From NCBI RefSeq assembly GCF_018736085.1, contig NZ_CP076134.1, positions 4,412,501-4,476,500 on the forward strand: a DNA stretch of 64,000 bases. Direction: 5' to 3'. The position numbers and the translations under genes are program-made. Positions 1 to 7,489 of the stretch are shown here, one piece after another. The notes beneath the pieces were generated by a model. It saw only the letters and a list, made by a program, of their open reading frames with translations. It made no database searches and had not been told where the DNA came from. Each line of letters starts with the position of its first letter. Within the stretch, counting starts at the first letter, position 1. The DNA comes from Bradyrhizobium sediminis (GTDB lineage Bacteria > Pseudomonadota > Alphaproteobacteria > Rhizobiales > Xanthobacteraceae).

Positions 1-28
1 TGTCACAAAATGAGTCAGGAAGGCTGCC

Positions 29-1474
29 ATGGCCAGTGATTCCGGAAAGAAACTGTTCGTCGGCCCCCGCTTCAGGCGCATCCGCCAGCAACTCGGCCTG
101 TCGCAGACCCAGATCGCCGAGGGGTTGGGCATTTCCCCGAGCTATATCAACCTGATAGAGCGAAACCAGCGCCCGGTGACGGCGCAGATCCTGCTCCGGC
201 TGGCGGAGACCTATGACCTCGATCTGCGCGATCTCGCCACCGCCGACGAGGACCGCTTCTTCGCCGAACTGAACGAGATCTTCTCCGATCCCTTGTTCCG
301 GCAGATCGACCTGCCGAAGCAGGAATTGCGCGATCTCGCCGAATTGTGCCCGGGCGTCACACATTCATTACAGCGCCTCTACGCCGCCTATACCGAGGCT
401 CGCCGCGGCGAGACCCTGGTCGCGGCGCAAATGGCCGACCGCGACGAGGGCGCGCGCTTCGAGGCCAATCCGATCGAGCGCGTACGCGACCTGATCGAGG
501 CCAACCGCAATTATTTTCCCGAACTCGAAACCGCCGCGGAAAACCTGCGCGACGAGCTGAGCGCAGCGACCGAGGAATTGTTTTCCGCCCTCGCCACGCG
601 CTTGCGTGAAAAGCATTCCGTGGTCACCCGTATCATGCCGGTCGACGTCATGCGCGAGACGCTGCGGCGGTTCGACCGGCATCGCAGGCAACTCCTGATC
701 TCCGAACTGGTCGACGGCCCCGGCCGCGCGTTCCAGCTCGCGTTCCAGATCGGCCTTTCCGAATGCGGCGGCATTTTCGATGCCATCGTCGGCCGCGCCG
801 GCCCGCTCGACGACACGCCGCGCCGGCTCTACCGGATTACGCTGGCAAATTATTTCGCCGCCGCCGCGATGATGCCCTACCAGGCATTCCACGGCGCGGC
901 GGAATCGTTGAGCTACGACGTCAACGTGCTGGCGCAGCGCTTCAACGCCGGTTTCGAGCAGGTCTGTCATCGCCTGACCACGCTGCAGCGGCCCAATGCG
1001 CGCGGCGTGCCGTTCTTCATGCTGCGCGTCGACAATGCCGGCAACGTCTCCAAGCGGTTTTCTTCCGGCACCTTCCCGTTCTCGAAATTCGGCGGCACCT
1101 GTCCGCTGTGGAACGTGCACTCGACCTTCGACACACCGGACCGGCTGCTCAAGCAGGTGATCGAACTGCCCGACGGCAACAGGTATTTCTCGATCGCGCA
1201 GATGGTGCGCCGCCCGGTGGCGCCGCACCCGCAGCCGCAGCCTCGTTTCGCGATCGGCCTCGGCTGCGAAATCCGCCATGCCTCGCGCCTGGTCTACGCC
1301 ACCGGCATGGATCTGGAAAAAGCCGAGGGCACTCCGATCGGCGTCAACTGCCGGCTCTGCGAACGCGAAAACTGCAGCCAGCGCGCCGAGCCGCCGATCA
1401 CCCGCACACTGATCCTGGACGAGAACACGCGGCGGGTGAGTTCGTTTGCGTTCTCCAATGCAAGGGAGTTGTAG
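29..1474 (+). CDS. XRE-family regulator of the RamB/ScfR (short-chain acyl-CoA) type
   Basis: A 481-residue cytoplasmic DNA-binding regulator. Residues about 10-66 form an XRE helix-turn-helix (SQTQIAEGLGISPSYINLIE). The long C-terminal part matches the COG3800/DUF2083 architecture, ending in a cysteine cluster CRLCERENC (C441, C444, C449) followed by RAEPP, which is typical of this family. Members such as RamB, PrpC-linked ScfR and MccR control acetate, propionate or glyoxylate-cycle genes and sense short acyl-CoAs. That role is inferred from family only; the neighbour that would identify the target lies outside the window. The start ATG has GGAAGG 10 nt upstream. The family call is firm, the effector is not. 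Confidence 0.85.
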   Translation: MASDSGKKLFVGPRFRRIRQQLGLSQTQIAEGLGISPSYINLIERNQRPVTAQILLRLAETYDLDLRDLATADEDRFFAELNEIFSDPLFRQIDLPKQELRDLAELCPGVTHSLQRLYAAYTEARRGETLVAAQMADRDEGARFEANPIERVRDLIEANRNYFPELETAAENLRDELSAATEELFSALATRLREKHSVVTRIMPVDVMRETLRRFDRHRRQLLISELVDGPGRAFQLAFQIGLSECGGIFDAIVGRAGPLDDTPRRLYRITLANYFAAAAMMPYQAFHGAAESLSYDVNVLAQRFNAGFEQVCHRLTTLQRPNARGVPFFMLRVDNAGNVSKRFSSGTFPFSKFGGTCPLWNVHSTFDTPDRLLKQVIELPDGNRYFSIAQMVRRPVAPHPQPQPRFAIGLGCEIRHASRLVYATGMDLEKAEGTPIGVNCRLCERENCSQRAEPPITRTLILDENTRRVSSFAFSNAREL

Positions 1475-1505
1475 AGGGCAAGCACTCGAAACCGCAACTC
1501 GTCGT

Positions 1506-1690
1506 CCCTGCGAACGCACTATTGCATGCACACATCTCAAAAACCGAATCTAAAACAGGGACTTAGATGACCCCCTGTTTTGGACCGATCTCGGGCTGGG
1601 TTGCGCGGGGATCATTGAAAAGACTCGCACTTTTCTCGGATGCGGCGAGCCGACCAAAAGATGTGTGCATGCAATAGTGCGAACGCAGGG
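1506..1690. repeat. Long inverted repeat, arms 1506-1537 and 1659-1690
   Basis: A 32-base segment at 1506-1537 (CCCTGCGAACGCAC...) is the reverse complement of 1659-1690 except for two positions inside the GCGAACGC core. The 121-bp loop contains no gene. The right arm overlaps the second inverted repeat below, so the same core motif appears three times in 280 bp. Confidence 0.8.
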
Positions 1691-1782
1691 ACCCATACGC
1701 CGTGCCGCCTGTTTTGAAACGACGCTGTCGGACGGCTTGCACAATCGTTGGCGGCTGTAGTTATGGGTCCCTGCGTTCGCAC
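1677..1782. repeat. Palindromic element with exact 21-bp arms
   Basis: Bases 1677-1697 (GTGCGAACGCAGGGACCCATA...) are the exact reverse complement of 1762-1782. The 64-bp interior is not coding. Elements with the core GCGAACGCAGGGACCCATA are, to my knowledge, dispersed intergenic repeats in Bradyrhizobium genomes; copy number here cannot be checked from one window. Confidence 0.8.
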
Positions 1783-1940
1783 GGACGACGTAGAGTTTGT
1801 CGCGCGAGTTACCAATTCAATTCTCAATCTGCAGACACACCTTCGCACCCCGGCGGCGCGAAGCGCCCGGGCTGTGCAAGGAGTTTCGCCCCAAGTGAAG
1901 GCGTGGGGAACCGGGCGGATCCGGGCTGCGCCGGCTGCCG

Positions 1941-1981
1941 TTGATCCACGTCAAGAAGAACGACATTCGGCGGACTAGTCT
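1941..1981 (+). promoter_or_regulatory. FixK/FNR-type box and promoter for the coiled-coil gene
   Basis: TTGATCCACGTCAA at 1941-1954 fits the TTGA-N6-TCAA consensus of FixK/FNR regulators perfectly. A -10-like TAGTCT (TAnnnT) lies at 1976-1981, which puts the box centre (1947.5) near -40.5 of the predicted start, the classical activating position. The box centre is 75 nt from the ATG at 2023. Confidence 0.6.
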
Positions 1982-2022
1982 CTGCGACGGGCGGGCGTCC
2001 GGAAAGTTCATGGAGACGAGTA

Positions 2023-2625
2023 ATGAGCACGCAAGGCAATGTTCACTTCTTCACCAACTGGGCCAAGGAGCGGCTCGATGAAATGGACGCCACGCTGACG
2101 TCGCTGCAGGGCAAGGCCGCCGAGGTGCAGGCCGATGCGCGCGACCGGGCCGGCAAGGTTCTGGCCGAGTTAGCCAAGAGTCGTGATGCCTTCCGCGAAG
2201 CCGTGAAGAAACAGGCAGGCGCCAGCGAAGCGGCCTGGGCCAGCGCCAAGACCAGGATGGAAGCGGACTGGAGCGCCTTCGAGGCGGAGGTGCAGAAATA
2301 TGTCGAGAATTACGGCGAGCAGTTCGAGCTGCGGCAGGCGACATTCAAGCAACAGGCCGAGGCCCAAGTGAAATCGTGGCGCGAGGCGGCCGACAAGCTT
2401 GCCGCCGCCGCCGGCGAATTCGCCGCCGAACGCCGCGGCGAAATCGAGGCCAATGTGAAGCGCATGCAGAGCGATGCGGCTGCGGCGGAGGAAAAGCTCC
2501 GGAAGCTGAACGAGGCGGGAAGCCAGTCATGGTCGGCCCTCACCGCCGCCCTGACGGAAACGCGCAACGTGTTCGATCGCGCCAACCAGGCGGCACAGGA
2601 GGCGTTCAAGCGAGCCGTCAGCTGA
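2023..2625 (+). CDS. Coiled-coil, apolipoprotein-like protein of unknown function
   Basis: A 200-residue soluble protein with no signal peptide, very rich in Ala, Glu, Lys and Gln and predicted to be almost entirely helical (heptad-like runs from residue 25 to the end). It resembles phasin-like or apolipoprotein-like amphipathic helical proteins, but no signature motif lets me assign it to phasins. GGAGACGAGTA precedes the ATG. It stands alone, behind a FixK-type box, so induction under low oxygen is inferred. It could coat a granule or membrane surface; that is speculation. Confidence 0.75.
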   Translation: MSTQGNVHFFTNWAKERLDEMDATLTSLQGKAAEVQADARDRAGKVLAELAKSRDAFREAVKKQAGASEAAWASAKTRMEADWSAFEAEVQKYVENYGEQFELRQATFKQQAEAQVKSWREAADKLAAAAGEFAAERRGEIEANVKRMQSDAAAAEEKLRKLNEAGSQSWSALTAALTETRNVFDRANQAAQEAFKRAVS

Positions 2626-2817
2626 TCCGGAGTTGACGCGATTGCAGCGAGGCCACGAACCGGGTTCGATTTTGAGCAATAAAAATTGAAGTCGATTAGA
2701 GATGCGCGGTCTCGGGCGCTCTGGAATTTACCACGATCGACGACGGCAGATTGCCAAGCCGAACGTTTCACGCTACCGCGAACTACCTGCCCGAGCTTGC
2801 GAGCGAGGAGCAAGACA

Positions 2818-3093
2818 ATGAAATCGCTTTTTATCAGATCATTGCTGCTGGCCGCCCTGACCTTTACCGGCGCGACCGCATGTTTCGCGCGCTGGCCGGA
2901 ATATTCCGGATACTGGGTCGTCGGCAATTACGCGACCAGGAAATGCGAGATCGTGACCTCCAACCCGGTCATCGATGGCGTCGTCATCTGGTTCTCGAGC
3001 GGCCCCTATAAATCGCTCGACGACGCCAAGCTCGCCCGCACCACCATTCGCGAGTGCCCGCCGGAGCCCGCCGCTTCACCGGCATCCAACTGA
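2818..3093 (+). CDS. Small secreted protein of unknown function
   Basis: A 91-residue protein. An N-terminal signal peptide (hydrophobic residues about 5-20, cleavage probable after TACFA) precedes a 65-residue mature part with the phrases WPEYSGYWVVGNY and WFSSGPYKSLDDAKLAR, and two cysteines that could form a disulphide. A longer in-frame start at 2686 exists, but the ATG at 2818 has GCGAGGAGCAAGACA in front and begins directly with the signal peptide. I do not recognise a named family; similar short proteins are common in Bradyrhizobium. Confidence 0.75.
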   Translation: MKSLFIRSLLLAALTFTGATACFARWPEYSGYWVVGNYATRKCEIVTSNPVIDGVVIWFSSGPYKSLDDAKLARTTIRECPPEPAASPASN

Positions 3094-3218
3094 CCCGGAC
3101 CGGCCGCGCCGACGCGATTTCCGATTGCCTTGCAGAACGGCATTGACCTTTGCCGCCGGATTGCATTCGGTAGCGTAACGCCGGCGGCATCACGAACCGG
3201 CGCCGCAAGGGAGTTGTC

Positions 3219-4226
3219 ATGACCACTGTAGATGAGCGCACCGGTCCGCCGCGATTCCGCGACCAGACGGTTGCTTTCGGCGAACTCGGCGCCGGCAGGA
3301 ACATCGAGATCCCATCCGCGTCGCCGGTCAATTATCATCAGGTCATCAGCAAGCCTGCAGAGATGCCGCGGATCACGATCGACGGCAAATTGTTCATGCC
3401 CGCCTCCGGTCAGCGCGCCAGCGCAGGAAAACTGCCGCTGGTCATGATCGTGCCGGGCAGCCTCGGCGTCGCGCCGTCACATGTCGCGCACGCCGAGACG
3501 CTCACTTGCGCGGGATTCGCCACTTTCGTTCTCGACAATTTCGGCGCGCGCGGCGTCACCTCCACGGTCGCCAACCAGACGCAGTTCTCGTTCGCCGCCA
3601 GCGCCTATGACGTGCTCGCGGCGTGGAAGGTGCTTGCCGCCCTGCCCGGGATCGATGCATCGCGGATCGGCGCGCAGGGACACAGCCGCGGCGGATCGGC
3701 GGTGCTGACCGCGGCGACCCGCCGCTTCGCAGACGCCGTGATCGGGCCAGGCCCGGGACTGCAAGGCGTGCTCGCCGCCTATCCCTGGAGCGGACACCAG
3801 TTCCGCGATCCCGGCGTCGGCGCCACCGCCGTTCGGGTGCTGATGGGAGATGCGGATGAGTGGTGCTCGCCGATGCAGGTCCAGGCCCATTGCCAGGCGA
3901 TCCGTCTTGCGGGCGGCGATGTCACGATGCGGCTGGTGGCGGGGGCGCATCACAGCTTCGATCGCGGCACCGCGATCACCGATGTCGCCGACGCCTCGGT
4001 TTCACCGGCGGCTCCGACCGCCTACATCGCCGACGACGGCGCGCTGATCCATCCGACCCGCGACGCGCCCGATCCCGCACTCACCGATCGCGACCTGATG
4101 GTCCATGCGCTGAAGGCCGGCTACGGACGAAAGGGCGCCAAGATCGGCAGCCGCGACGGCGAAGCCGAATTGTTCCGGGCGGACATGCTGGCGTTCTGGG
4201 AGCGCGTGCTGGGCAAGCCCGCCTGA
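3219..4226 (+). CDS. Alpha/beta hydrolase, dienelactone hydrolase family
   Basis: A 335-residue alpha/beta hydrolase without a signal peptide. The nucleophile elbow GHSRGGS places the catalytic serine at S156. The acid is probably in the segment GDADEWCSP and the base is a histidine in GAHHSFD, so the triad is complete. Length and layout fit the DLH-like family (COG0412/COG4188), which cleaves esters or lactones; the substrate cannot be read. GGGAG lies upstream of the ATG. It is transcribed alone and converges with the antitoxin gene. Confidence 0.85.
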   Translation: MTTVDERTGPPRFRDQTVAFGELGAGRNIEIPSASPVNYHQVISKPAEMPRITIDGKLFMPASGQRASAGKLPLVMIVPGSLGVAPSHVAHAETLTCAGFATFVLDNFGARGVTSTVANQTQFSFAASAYDVLAAWKVLAALPGIDASRIGAQGHSRGGSAVLTAATRRFADAVIGPGPGLQGVLAAYPWSGHQFRDPGVGATAVRVLMGDADEWCSPMQVQAHCQAIRLAGGDVTMRLVAGAHHSFDRGTAITDVADASVSPAAPTAYIADDGALIHPTRDAPDPALTDRDLMVHALKAGYGRKGAKIGSRDGEAELFRADMLAFWERVLGKPA

Positions 4227-4246
4227 TCACGCGCGCGAGGTCAGCT

Positions 4247-4483
4247 TTACCTTGCGGGCACGCGTGAAGAGACGATCGCCCGAACCCTTTCGTCGGACAA
4301 CTCGGCCGTCGCAAAGCTGCGGCGGCGCTGCTTGAAGCGGCGGAATTCTTCGTACTCGTCCGGCGCAACGAAATAGCCGGCGATCGATCCGTGAATCGAT
4401 ACCGCCACGGCCTCGCGTTGGACGAGCATTCGGTAGCGGCCGAAATTCCGGGTGAACTCCGAAGCCGGGATGGTGTCAGCCAT
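4247..4483 (-). CDS. Orphan Phd/YefM-type antitoxin
   Basis: A 78-residue protein with the Phd/YefM fold pattern: ASEFTRNFGRYRMLVQREAVAVSIHG forms the N-terminal DNA-binding half, followed by GYFVAPDEYEEF, then a basic tail. Such antitoxins bind their own promoter and neutralise a partner RNase. No RelE, Doc or PIN toxin lies on either side: the next gene downstream is convergent, the upstream gene 4511-4903 is not toxin-like. It is therefore either solitary or acts with a distant partner. AGAGGATACATCGAC precedes the ATG. Confidence 0.8.
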   Translation of the reverse strand: MADTIPASEFTRNFGRYRMLVQREAVAVSIHGSIAGYFVAPDEYEEFRRFKQRRRSFATAELSDERVRAIVSSRVPAR

Positions 4484-4510
4484 GTCGATGTATCCTCTTT
4501 TTCGGCCAAC

Positions 4511-4903
4511 TCATTGCCTTAGTATCGGATGGTCATTCAGCACATCTTCCCTGATTGATGCGGACTGAATTGCGCGAAGGAGTATCCGTGCTGTCCTCAA
4601 ATTGTTGGCCTTCACGCACAAGTTCACGATCTGGCGCACGGCGGAATCACGCATCAGGTCATCGGAAATCTTGAATGCGATTTCCATTGCGGCCTTGGCG
4701 GCGCGTTCGTAACGTTCGGCCTCGTATGTATTCTTCGTATTGTCCGCGCGGTCAGCGAAGCCACCAACTTTTTCAGCACTATCGGCAGCGGCAGCGCAGA
4801 TGTCGCGTATCCTGTGCACCGCTTCAATATCGCCGATCGGCCACTGGATGTCTGCATCCCAGATTTCTATGCGCTTGCCCTTGTTGAACCACCACATCGC
4901 CAT
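4511..4903 (-). CDS. Hypothetical helical protein
   Basis: A protein of about 130 residues starting MAMWWFNKGKRIEIWD. It is largely helical with an Ala/Glu-rich middle and a C-terminal part (VNLCVKANNLRTARILLRAI) resembling a TPR-like or alpha-solenoid half repeat. The open frame continues upstream to 5041, but that extension is Gly/Ser-rich and unlike a protein; the ATG at 4903 (or 4897) is preferred. Function unknown. It sits 27 bp upstream of the antitoxin gene on the same strand, so co-transcription is possible. Confidence 0.55.
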   Translation of the reverse strand: MAMWWFNKGKRIEIWDADIQWPIGDIEAVHRIRDICAAAADSAEKVGGFADRADNTKNTYEAERYERAAKAAMEIAFKISDDLMRDSAVRQIVNLCVKANNLRTARILLRAIQSASIREDVLNDHPILRQ

Positions 4904-5241
4904 GCCCTGGAATATCTTCAAGCATAGATGGCGGCGACCAATAATCAATCCGCCGGAGCACCCACTGCTCCCCGGCGCTATTGCCCCGCTACGTCCCGCA
5001 AGGCGGGACGCCTCACAGTCTTGACCGGCACCAGTCACCATACGGTAGCCGCATACTCAGCGATTGGCAGGAGCGCGGCATCATCGAAAGCAGGCCCAAG
5101 GCATTCCCTCGTCACCCATGGCCGGCTCCTTGATTTCGTCCCGAACATTGCGCCAGCGCAAACTCCCGCTTGCGGACGCTCCCTATCTTCCGGTCAGGAA
5201 AACCGTTCACGGCCCGCAATGGGTCCGGGAGGATACGCGGC
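4904..5241. other. 338-bp intergenic region between divergent genes
   Basis: No gene is supported. A short hairpin (arms 4992-4999 and 5003-5010, CGTCCCGC/GCGGGACG, 3-nt loop) has no T-run, so it is not a standard terminator. The region must carry the promoters of the flanking divergent genes, but I could not read a clear one. Confidence 0.5.
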
Positions 5242-5709
5242 ATGTTCACCACCAGATTGTTGATGTCGGGATTGATTGCATTCGGCCTGGCATCGGCCCC
5301 GACCGGCGTTGTTGCGGCCGAGCCGCACGCCCACGCCGCAACCGAGAAAATCAGGCTCGACAACGGCAAGAAATGGCCGACCGACGCGGCCTTACGGCGG
5401 GGGATGAGCGAGATCCGCACGGCCATGGCGGACGCGCTCGCCCCCATTCATCGCAACAAATTCTCTTCCGAAGACTTCGAGCAGTTGGCCGGACGCGTGC
5501 AAGGGCAGATCGATTATGTCACCGCGAACTGCAAGCTGCCCGAGGCGGCCGACCACCAGCTTCACGTCGTTCTGGAACAGATCCTCGACGGCATCGCGAT
5601 CATGAAGGCGGACAAAGGGCGCGACCAGGGTGCGGTCAAGATCGTGCAGGCGCTCGACCAGTATGGCGCGCACTTCAACCACGCCGGCTGGAAGAAGCTG
5701 ACGCACTAG
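5242..5709 (+). CDS. DnrO-like periplasmic helical protein
   Basis: A 155-residue secreted protein: signal peptide residues about 1-26 (cleavage near VVAAEP), then a His-rich linker AEPHAHAATEK and a roughly 115-residue all-helical domain (LDNGKKWPTDAALRRGMSEIR; VTANCKLPEAADHQLH). This pattern matches proteins annotated 'DnrO protein' in many proteobacteria; their function is not established. The single Cys and several His residues would allow metal or haem contact but no CXXCH is present. The start at 5242 has GGGAGGATACGCGGC upstream; the longer frame from 5170 lacks a secretion signal at its N-terminus. Confidence 0.75.
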   Translation: MFTTRLLMSGLIAFGLASAPTGVVAAEPHAHAATEKIRLDNGKKWPTDAALRRGMSEIRTAMADALAPIHRNKFSSEDFEQLAGRVQGQIDYVTANCKLPEAADHQLHVVLEQILDGIAIMKADKGRDQGAVKIVQALDQYGAHFNHAGWKKLTH

Positions 5710-5722
5710 GCCACATCAAGCT

Positions 5723-5767
5723 CGTAGGGCGCGGATCGCGCTGCGCTAGTCCGCCTTACGCCCTACG
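5723..5767. repeat. Short imperfect palindromic repeat
   Basis: CGTAGGGCG at the left end mirrors CGCCCTACG at the right end, with further pairing GCGGA/TCCGC inside. This is the form of the small 'gtagggcg...cgccctac' intergenic palindromes common in Bradyrhizobium. It lies between convergent genes and may fold as a hairpin at their 3' ends. Confidence 0.6.
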
Positions 5768-5791
5768 GCAGAGGTTCGAGAGCGGGCAACA

Positions 5792-6034
5792 TCACTTTTG
5801 ATCGGCGATGCTCTTGATGATGATGCTCGACAGCCTGACGACGAGGCCTCGAAGCCGGGCGTTCTCCTCGAGTAATGCGAGAACGTCGTTGGCTTTTCCC
5901 GCACGCGGTTTATCGGCTCCGTGCCGGACGTTCTCTTCCAGCAACGGCCGAAGATCGTCCATATAGTCGTCACCCAGATGCGGGTTTTTATCGGTGCAAT
6001 CTCGGTCGCGGTGTGACGGGTACACGATTTCCAT
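5792..6034 (-). CDS. Small conserved-looking hypothetical protein
   Basis: An 80-residue soluble protein. The C-terminal 30 residues (LLEENARLRGLVVRLSSIIIKSI) form a leucine-zipper-like coiled coil; the N-terminal half is acidic and charged. TTTTGGAG stands 9 nt before the ATG. I recall similar short proteins with a LLEENARLR tail in Bradyrhizobium but cannot name a family. Dimerisation through the coiled coil is a reasonable inference; function is unknown. Confidence 0.65.
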   Translation of the reverse strand: MEIVYPSHRDRDCTDKNPHLGDDYMDDLRPLLEENVRHGADKPRAGKANDVLALLEENARLRGLVVRLSSIIIKSIADQK

Positions 6035-6302
6035 GACTGAACTCCAAAAACAAAATCCGTCCTACCCGCGAACACCCTGAATTGAGTCGGGGGCGAATTT
6101 GCGACGAAAATGGACCCAAATGGGGGACCGCATTTCGGGAAGCCTGCTGCTGGCCTTTGATGCGCTGCAAAGCGGACCCGGAAACCCTCGATTAACCGTT
6201 CGAGTCCACCACTTGCGCTACCTCCGGATGTAGCCAAGTATCGCGTAAAGCGATCGCTGAACCGCCGCGGCGGCGGCGGCTTTCTCAAGAGGTGGAGGTT
6301 CG

Positions 6303-6542
6303 ATGAATTATCAAGCGTTCACGAACGACAGCCTTACCATGATGTACGAGGGCGTCCGGGGCGCTCTCGCCTCGGATGATGAACTTGGCGGTTTCGGCGA
6401 GGAACGCAGGTTTCGCGTCAGGGAGACCCCGGAATGGAAAGTACACGCCGCGGATCTCGAGTCTGAAATGCTAAGGCGCGGAATGATGTTCGAGGTCATT
6501 GATTGGTCAGAAGATCAGGCGACGCTCCCCTTCGGGGAATGA
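6303..6542 (+). CDS. Small hypothetical protein
   Basis: A 79-residue acidic soluble protein (MNYQAFTNDSLTMMYEGVRGAL...) with the phrase TPEWKVHAADLESEMLRRGMMFEVIDW. No membrane segment or signal. A strong ribosome binding site, GAGGTGGAGG, precedes the ATG, which supports real translation. I do not recognise a characterised family; the composition is typical of short Bradyrhizobium core-accessory proteins. Confidence 0.7.
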   Translation: MNYQAFTNDSLTMMYEGVRGALASDDELGGFGEERRFRVRETPEWKVHAADLESEMLRRGMMFEVIDWSEDQATLPFGE

Positions 6543-6735
6543 AGCGCTTCGGTATCCCGCGCTGCAGGAAGCGCTCGACCGCCCAAAGGCATCGCCCTGC
6601 CCGCCGACGCGCTGGAGAAGATTCTCGATTTCACTGGCCATTCGCCGCCGGCCATGAAGGTTGCCAACGCCCGGCGCGGGAACAAATCCGCTCATGGCGG
6701 CTTATCTCAGACGTGCCAACCTTCCGGAGGCTTCC

Positions 6736-7035
6736 ATGAAAATTGCGAAGATCGCCTTGGCGAGTTCCGCGGTGCTCGCTTTGATCGGTTCGGCGACTTT
6801 GGCCCAGCAGGTAACGACGGGAACGGGAATGATCACGGTCCTCGACCGGATCCACGGGACCGTCGCGATTCGACAGACGCCAAGCGGCACCGTCGGAGCC
6901 AGTACTGGCGGCGTTGCCACCGAGTTCAAGCTCAAGGGCGTCTCGCTGGATGCCTTGCACGCCGGCGACAGGGTCACATTTTCCGCAACCGAAACCGGCG
7001 GGATCAAGACCATCACGAAAATCGAGAAACAGTAA
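6736..7035 (+). CDS. CusF-like periplasmic beta-barrel protein lacking metal ligands
   Basis: A 99-residue secreted protein: signal peptide 1-23 (cleavage after TLAQ or SATLA), then a 75-residue small beta-barrel with the CusF/CopC-like pattern GMITVLDRIHGTVAIRQ ... FKLKGVSLDALHAGDRVTFSA ... ITKIEK. In E. coli CusF, copper is held by one His, one Trp and two Met; in this sequence the Trp and the Met pair are absent, so classical Cu(I)/Ag(I) binding is doubtful. The ATG at 6736 is chosen over the longer frame because it begins the signal peptide and follows TTCCGGAGGCTTCC. Confidence 0.75.
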   Translation: MKIAKIALASSAVLALIGSATLAQQVTTGTGMITVLDRIHGTVAIRQTPSGTVGASTGGVATEFKLKGVSLDALHAGDRVTFSATETGGIKTITKIEKQ

Positions 7036-7124
7036 GCCGGCATAGCGCACAGGCCGGGGCCAGCCCACCGGGTCCCGCGCAAGGCGCTGCCCGATGAAAG
7101 ACTCCGGCGCAGCCTACCCCTTCA

Positions 7125-7304
7125 TCATGGGGGAGCGGCGTTAGGTGGAGTCTTGCTTTCCTCCAATTCGTCAATGGATCCGTTTGACAAGCGCTTTGCC
7201 CAGCTATCTGCCTGTGTCAGCCAGAAATGCTCGTTTTCATCCGCCATCTTCGCGCGCTGGCGGCAGAACGCTTCGAACGCCCGACAACGTGTGATCGCAT
7301 CCAT
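7125..7304 (-). CDS. Small hypothetical protein
   Basis: A 59-residue soluble protein: MDAITRCRAFEAFCRQRAKMADENEHFWLTQADSW..., then a polar, Pro-rich tail. The frame is open to 7493, but the extension runs through the terminator at 7322-7364 and is compositionally poor; the ATG at 7304 has GCGGAG at a good distance. Short proteins beginning this way are, from memory, frequent in Bradyrhizobium. Helical, function unknown. Confidence 0.65.
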   Translation of the reverse strand: MDAITRCRAFEAFCRQRAKMADENEHFWLTQADSWAKRLSNGSIDELEESKTPPNAAPP

Positions 7305-7321
7305 CTCAAGCACTCCGCTGC

Positions 7322-7364
7322 AAAAAGCCCGACGCCGGCCCTTGGGGCGGAGGGCTGGCGTCGG
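7322..7364 (-). terminator. Rho-independent terminator on the minus strand
   Basis: Arms 7329-7342 and 7351-7364 (CCGACGCCGGCCCT against AGGGCTGGCGTCGG, one G-T type mismatch) form a 14-bp stem with an 8-nt loop. Read on the minus strand the stem is followed by GCTTTTTG. It lies 126 bp beyond the stop of the small gene at 7490-7660 and separates it from the gene at 7125-7304. Confidence 0.7.
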
Positions 7365-7489
7365 TTCGAACCCGGTCTTGGAGGGGGCACACGACCGGGA
7401 CCGTCGAACTCCTGTGTCGATACCGCGAGTTCGTATCGAAGAACCCGTCAGGGCGTAACCGTATCGACACAGCGTCCGCACAAATAGCT

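Larger units (their letters stand above)
1475..2022. other. 548-bp repeat-rich intergenic region
   Basis: I see no credible gene here. It holds related copies of one palindromic repeat (see the repeat entries at 1506-1690 and 1677-1782), then a GC-rich stretch (about 1830-1890) resembling text that commonly flanks such repeats in Bradyrhizobium, then the FixK-type box and promoter of the next gene. The open frames in it have no ribosome binding site and no recognisable composition. Confidence 0.6.

Noticed and set aside
1702..1978. Two overlapping plus-strand frames in the repeat region
   Set aside because: They run through palindromic repeat arms, lack a ribosome binding site and look like translated repeat DNA.
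2023..2625. Calling the coiled-coil protein a phasin
   Set aside because: The helical, Ala-rich composition is compatible, but the phasin core motif is not present and no polyhydroxybutyrate gene is adjacent.
6157..6170. TTGATGCGCTGCAA as a fifth FixK-type box
   Set aside because: It fits only the looser form (GCAA instead of TCAA), and its position relative to nearby starts is not the one seen for the other boxes.
6150..6240. tRNA-like text (GTTCGAGTCCACCAC) upstream of the 79-residue gene
   Set aside because: No matching acceptor stem, anticodon loop or D arm can be built around it; single T-arm-like strings occur by chance.
7355..7385. Second tRNA-like string GGTTCGAACCC
   Set aside because: It is the flank of the terminator stem at 7322-7364, and no cloverleaf forms.
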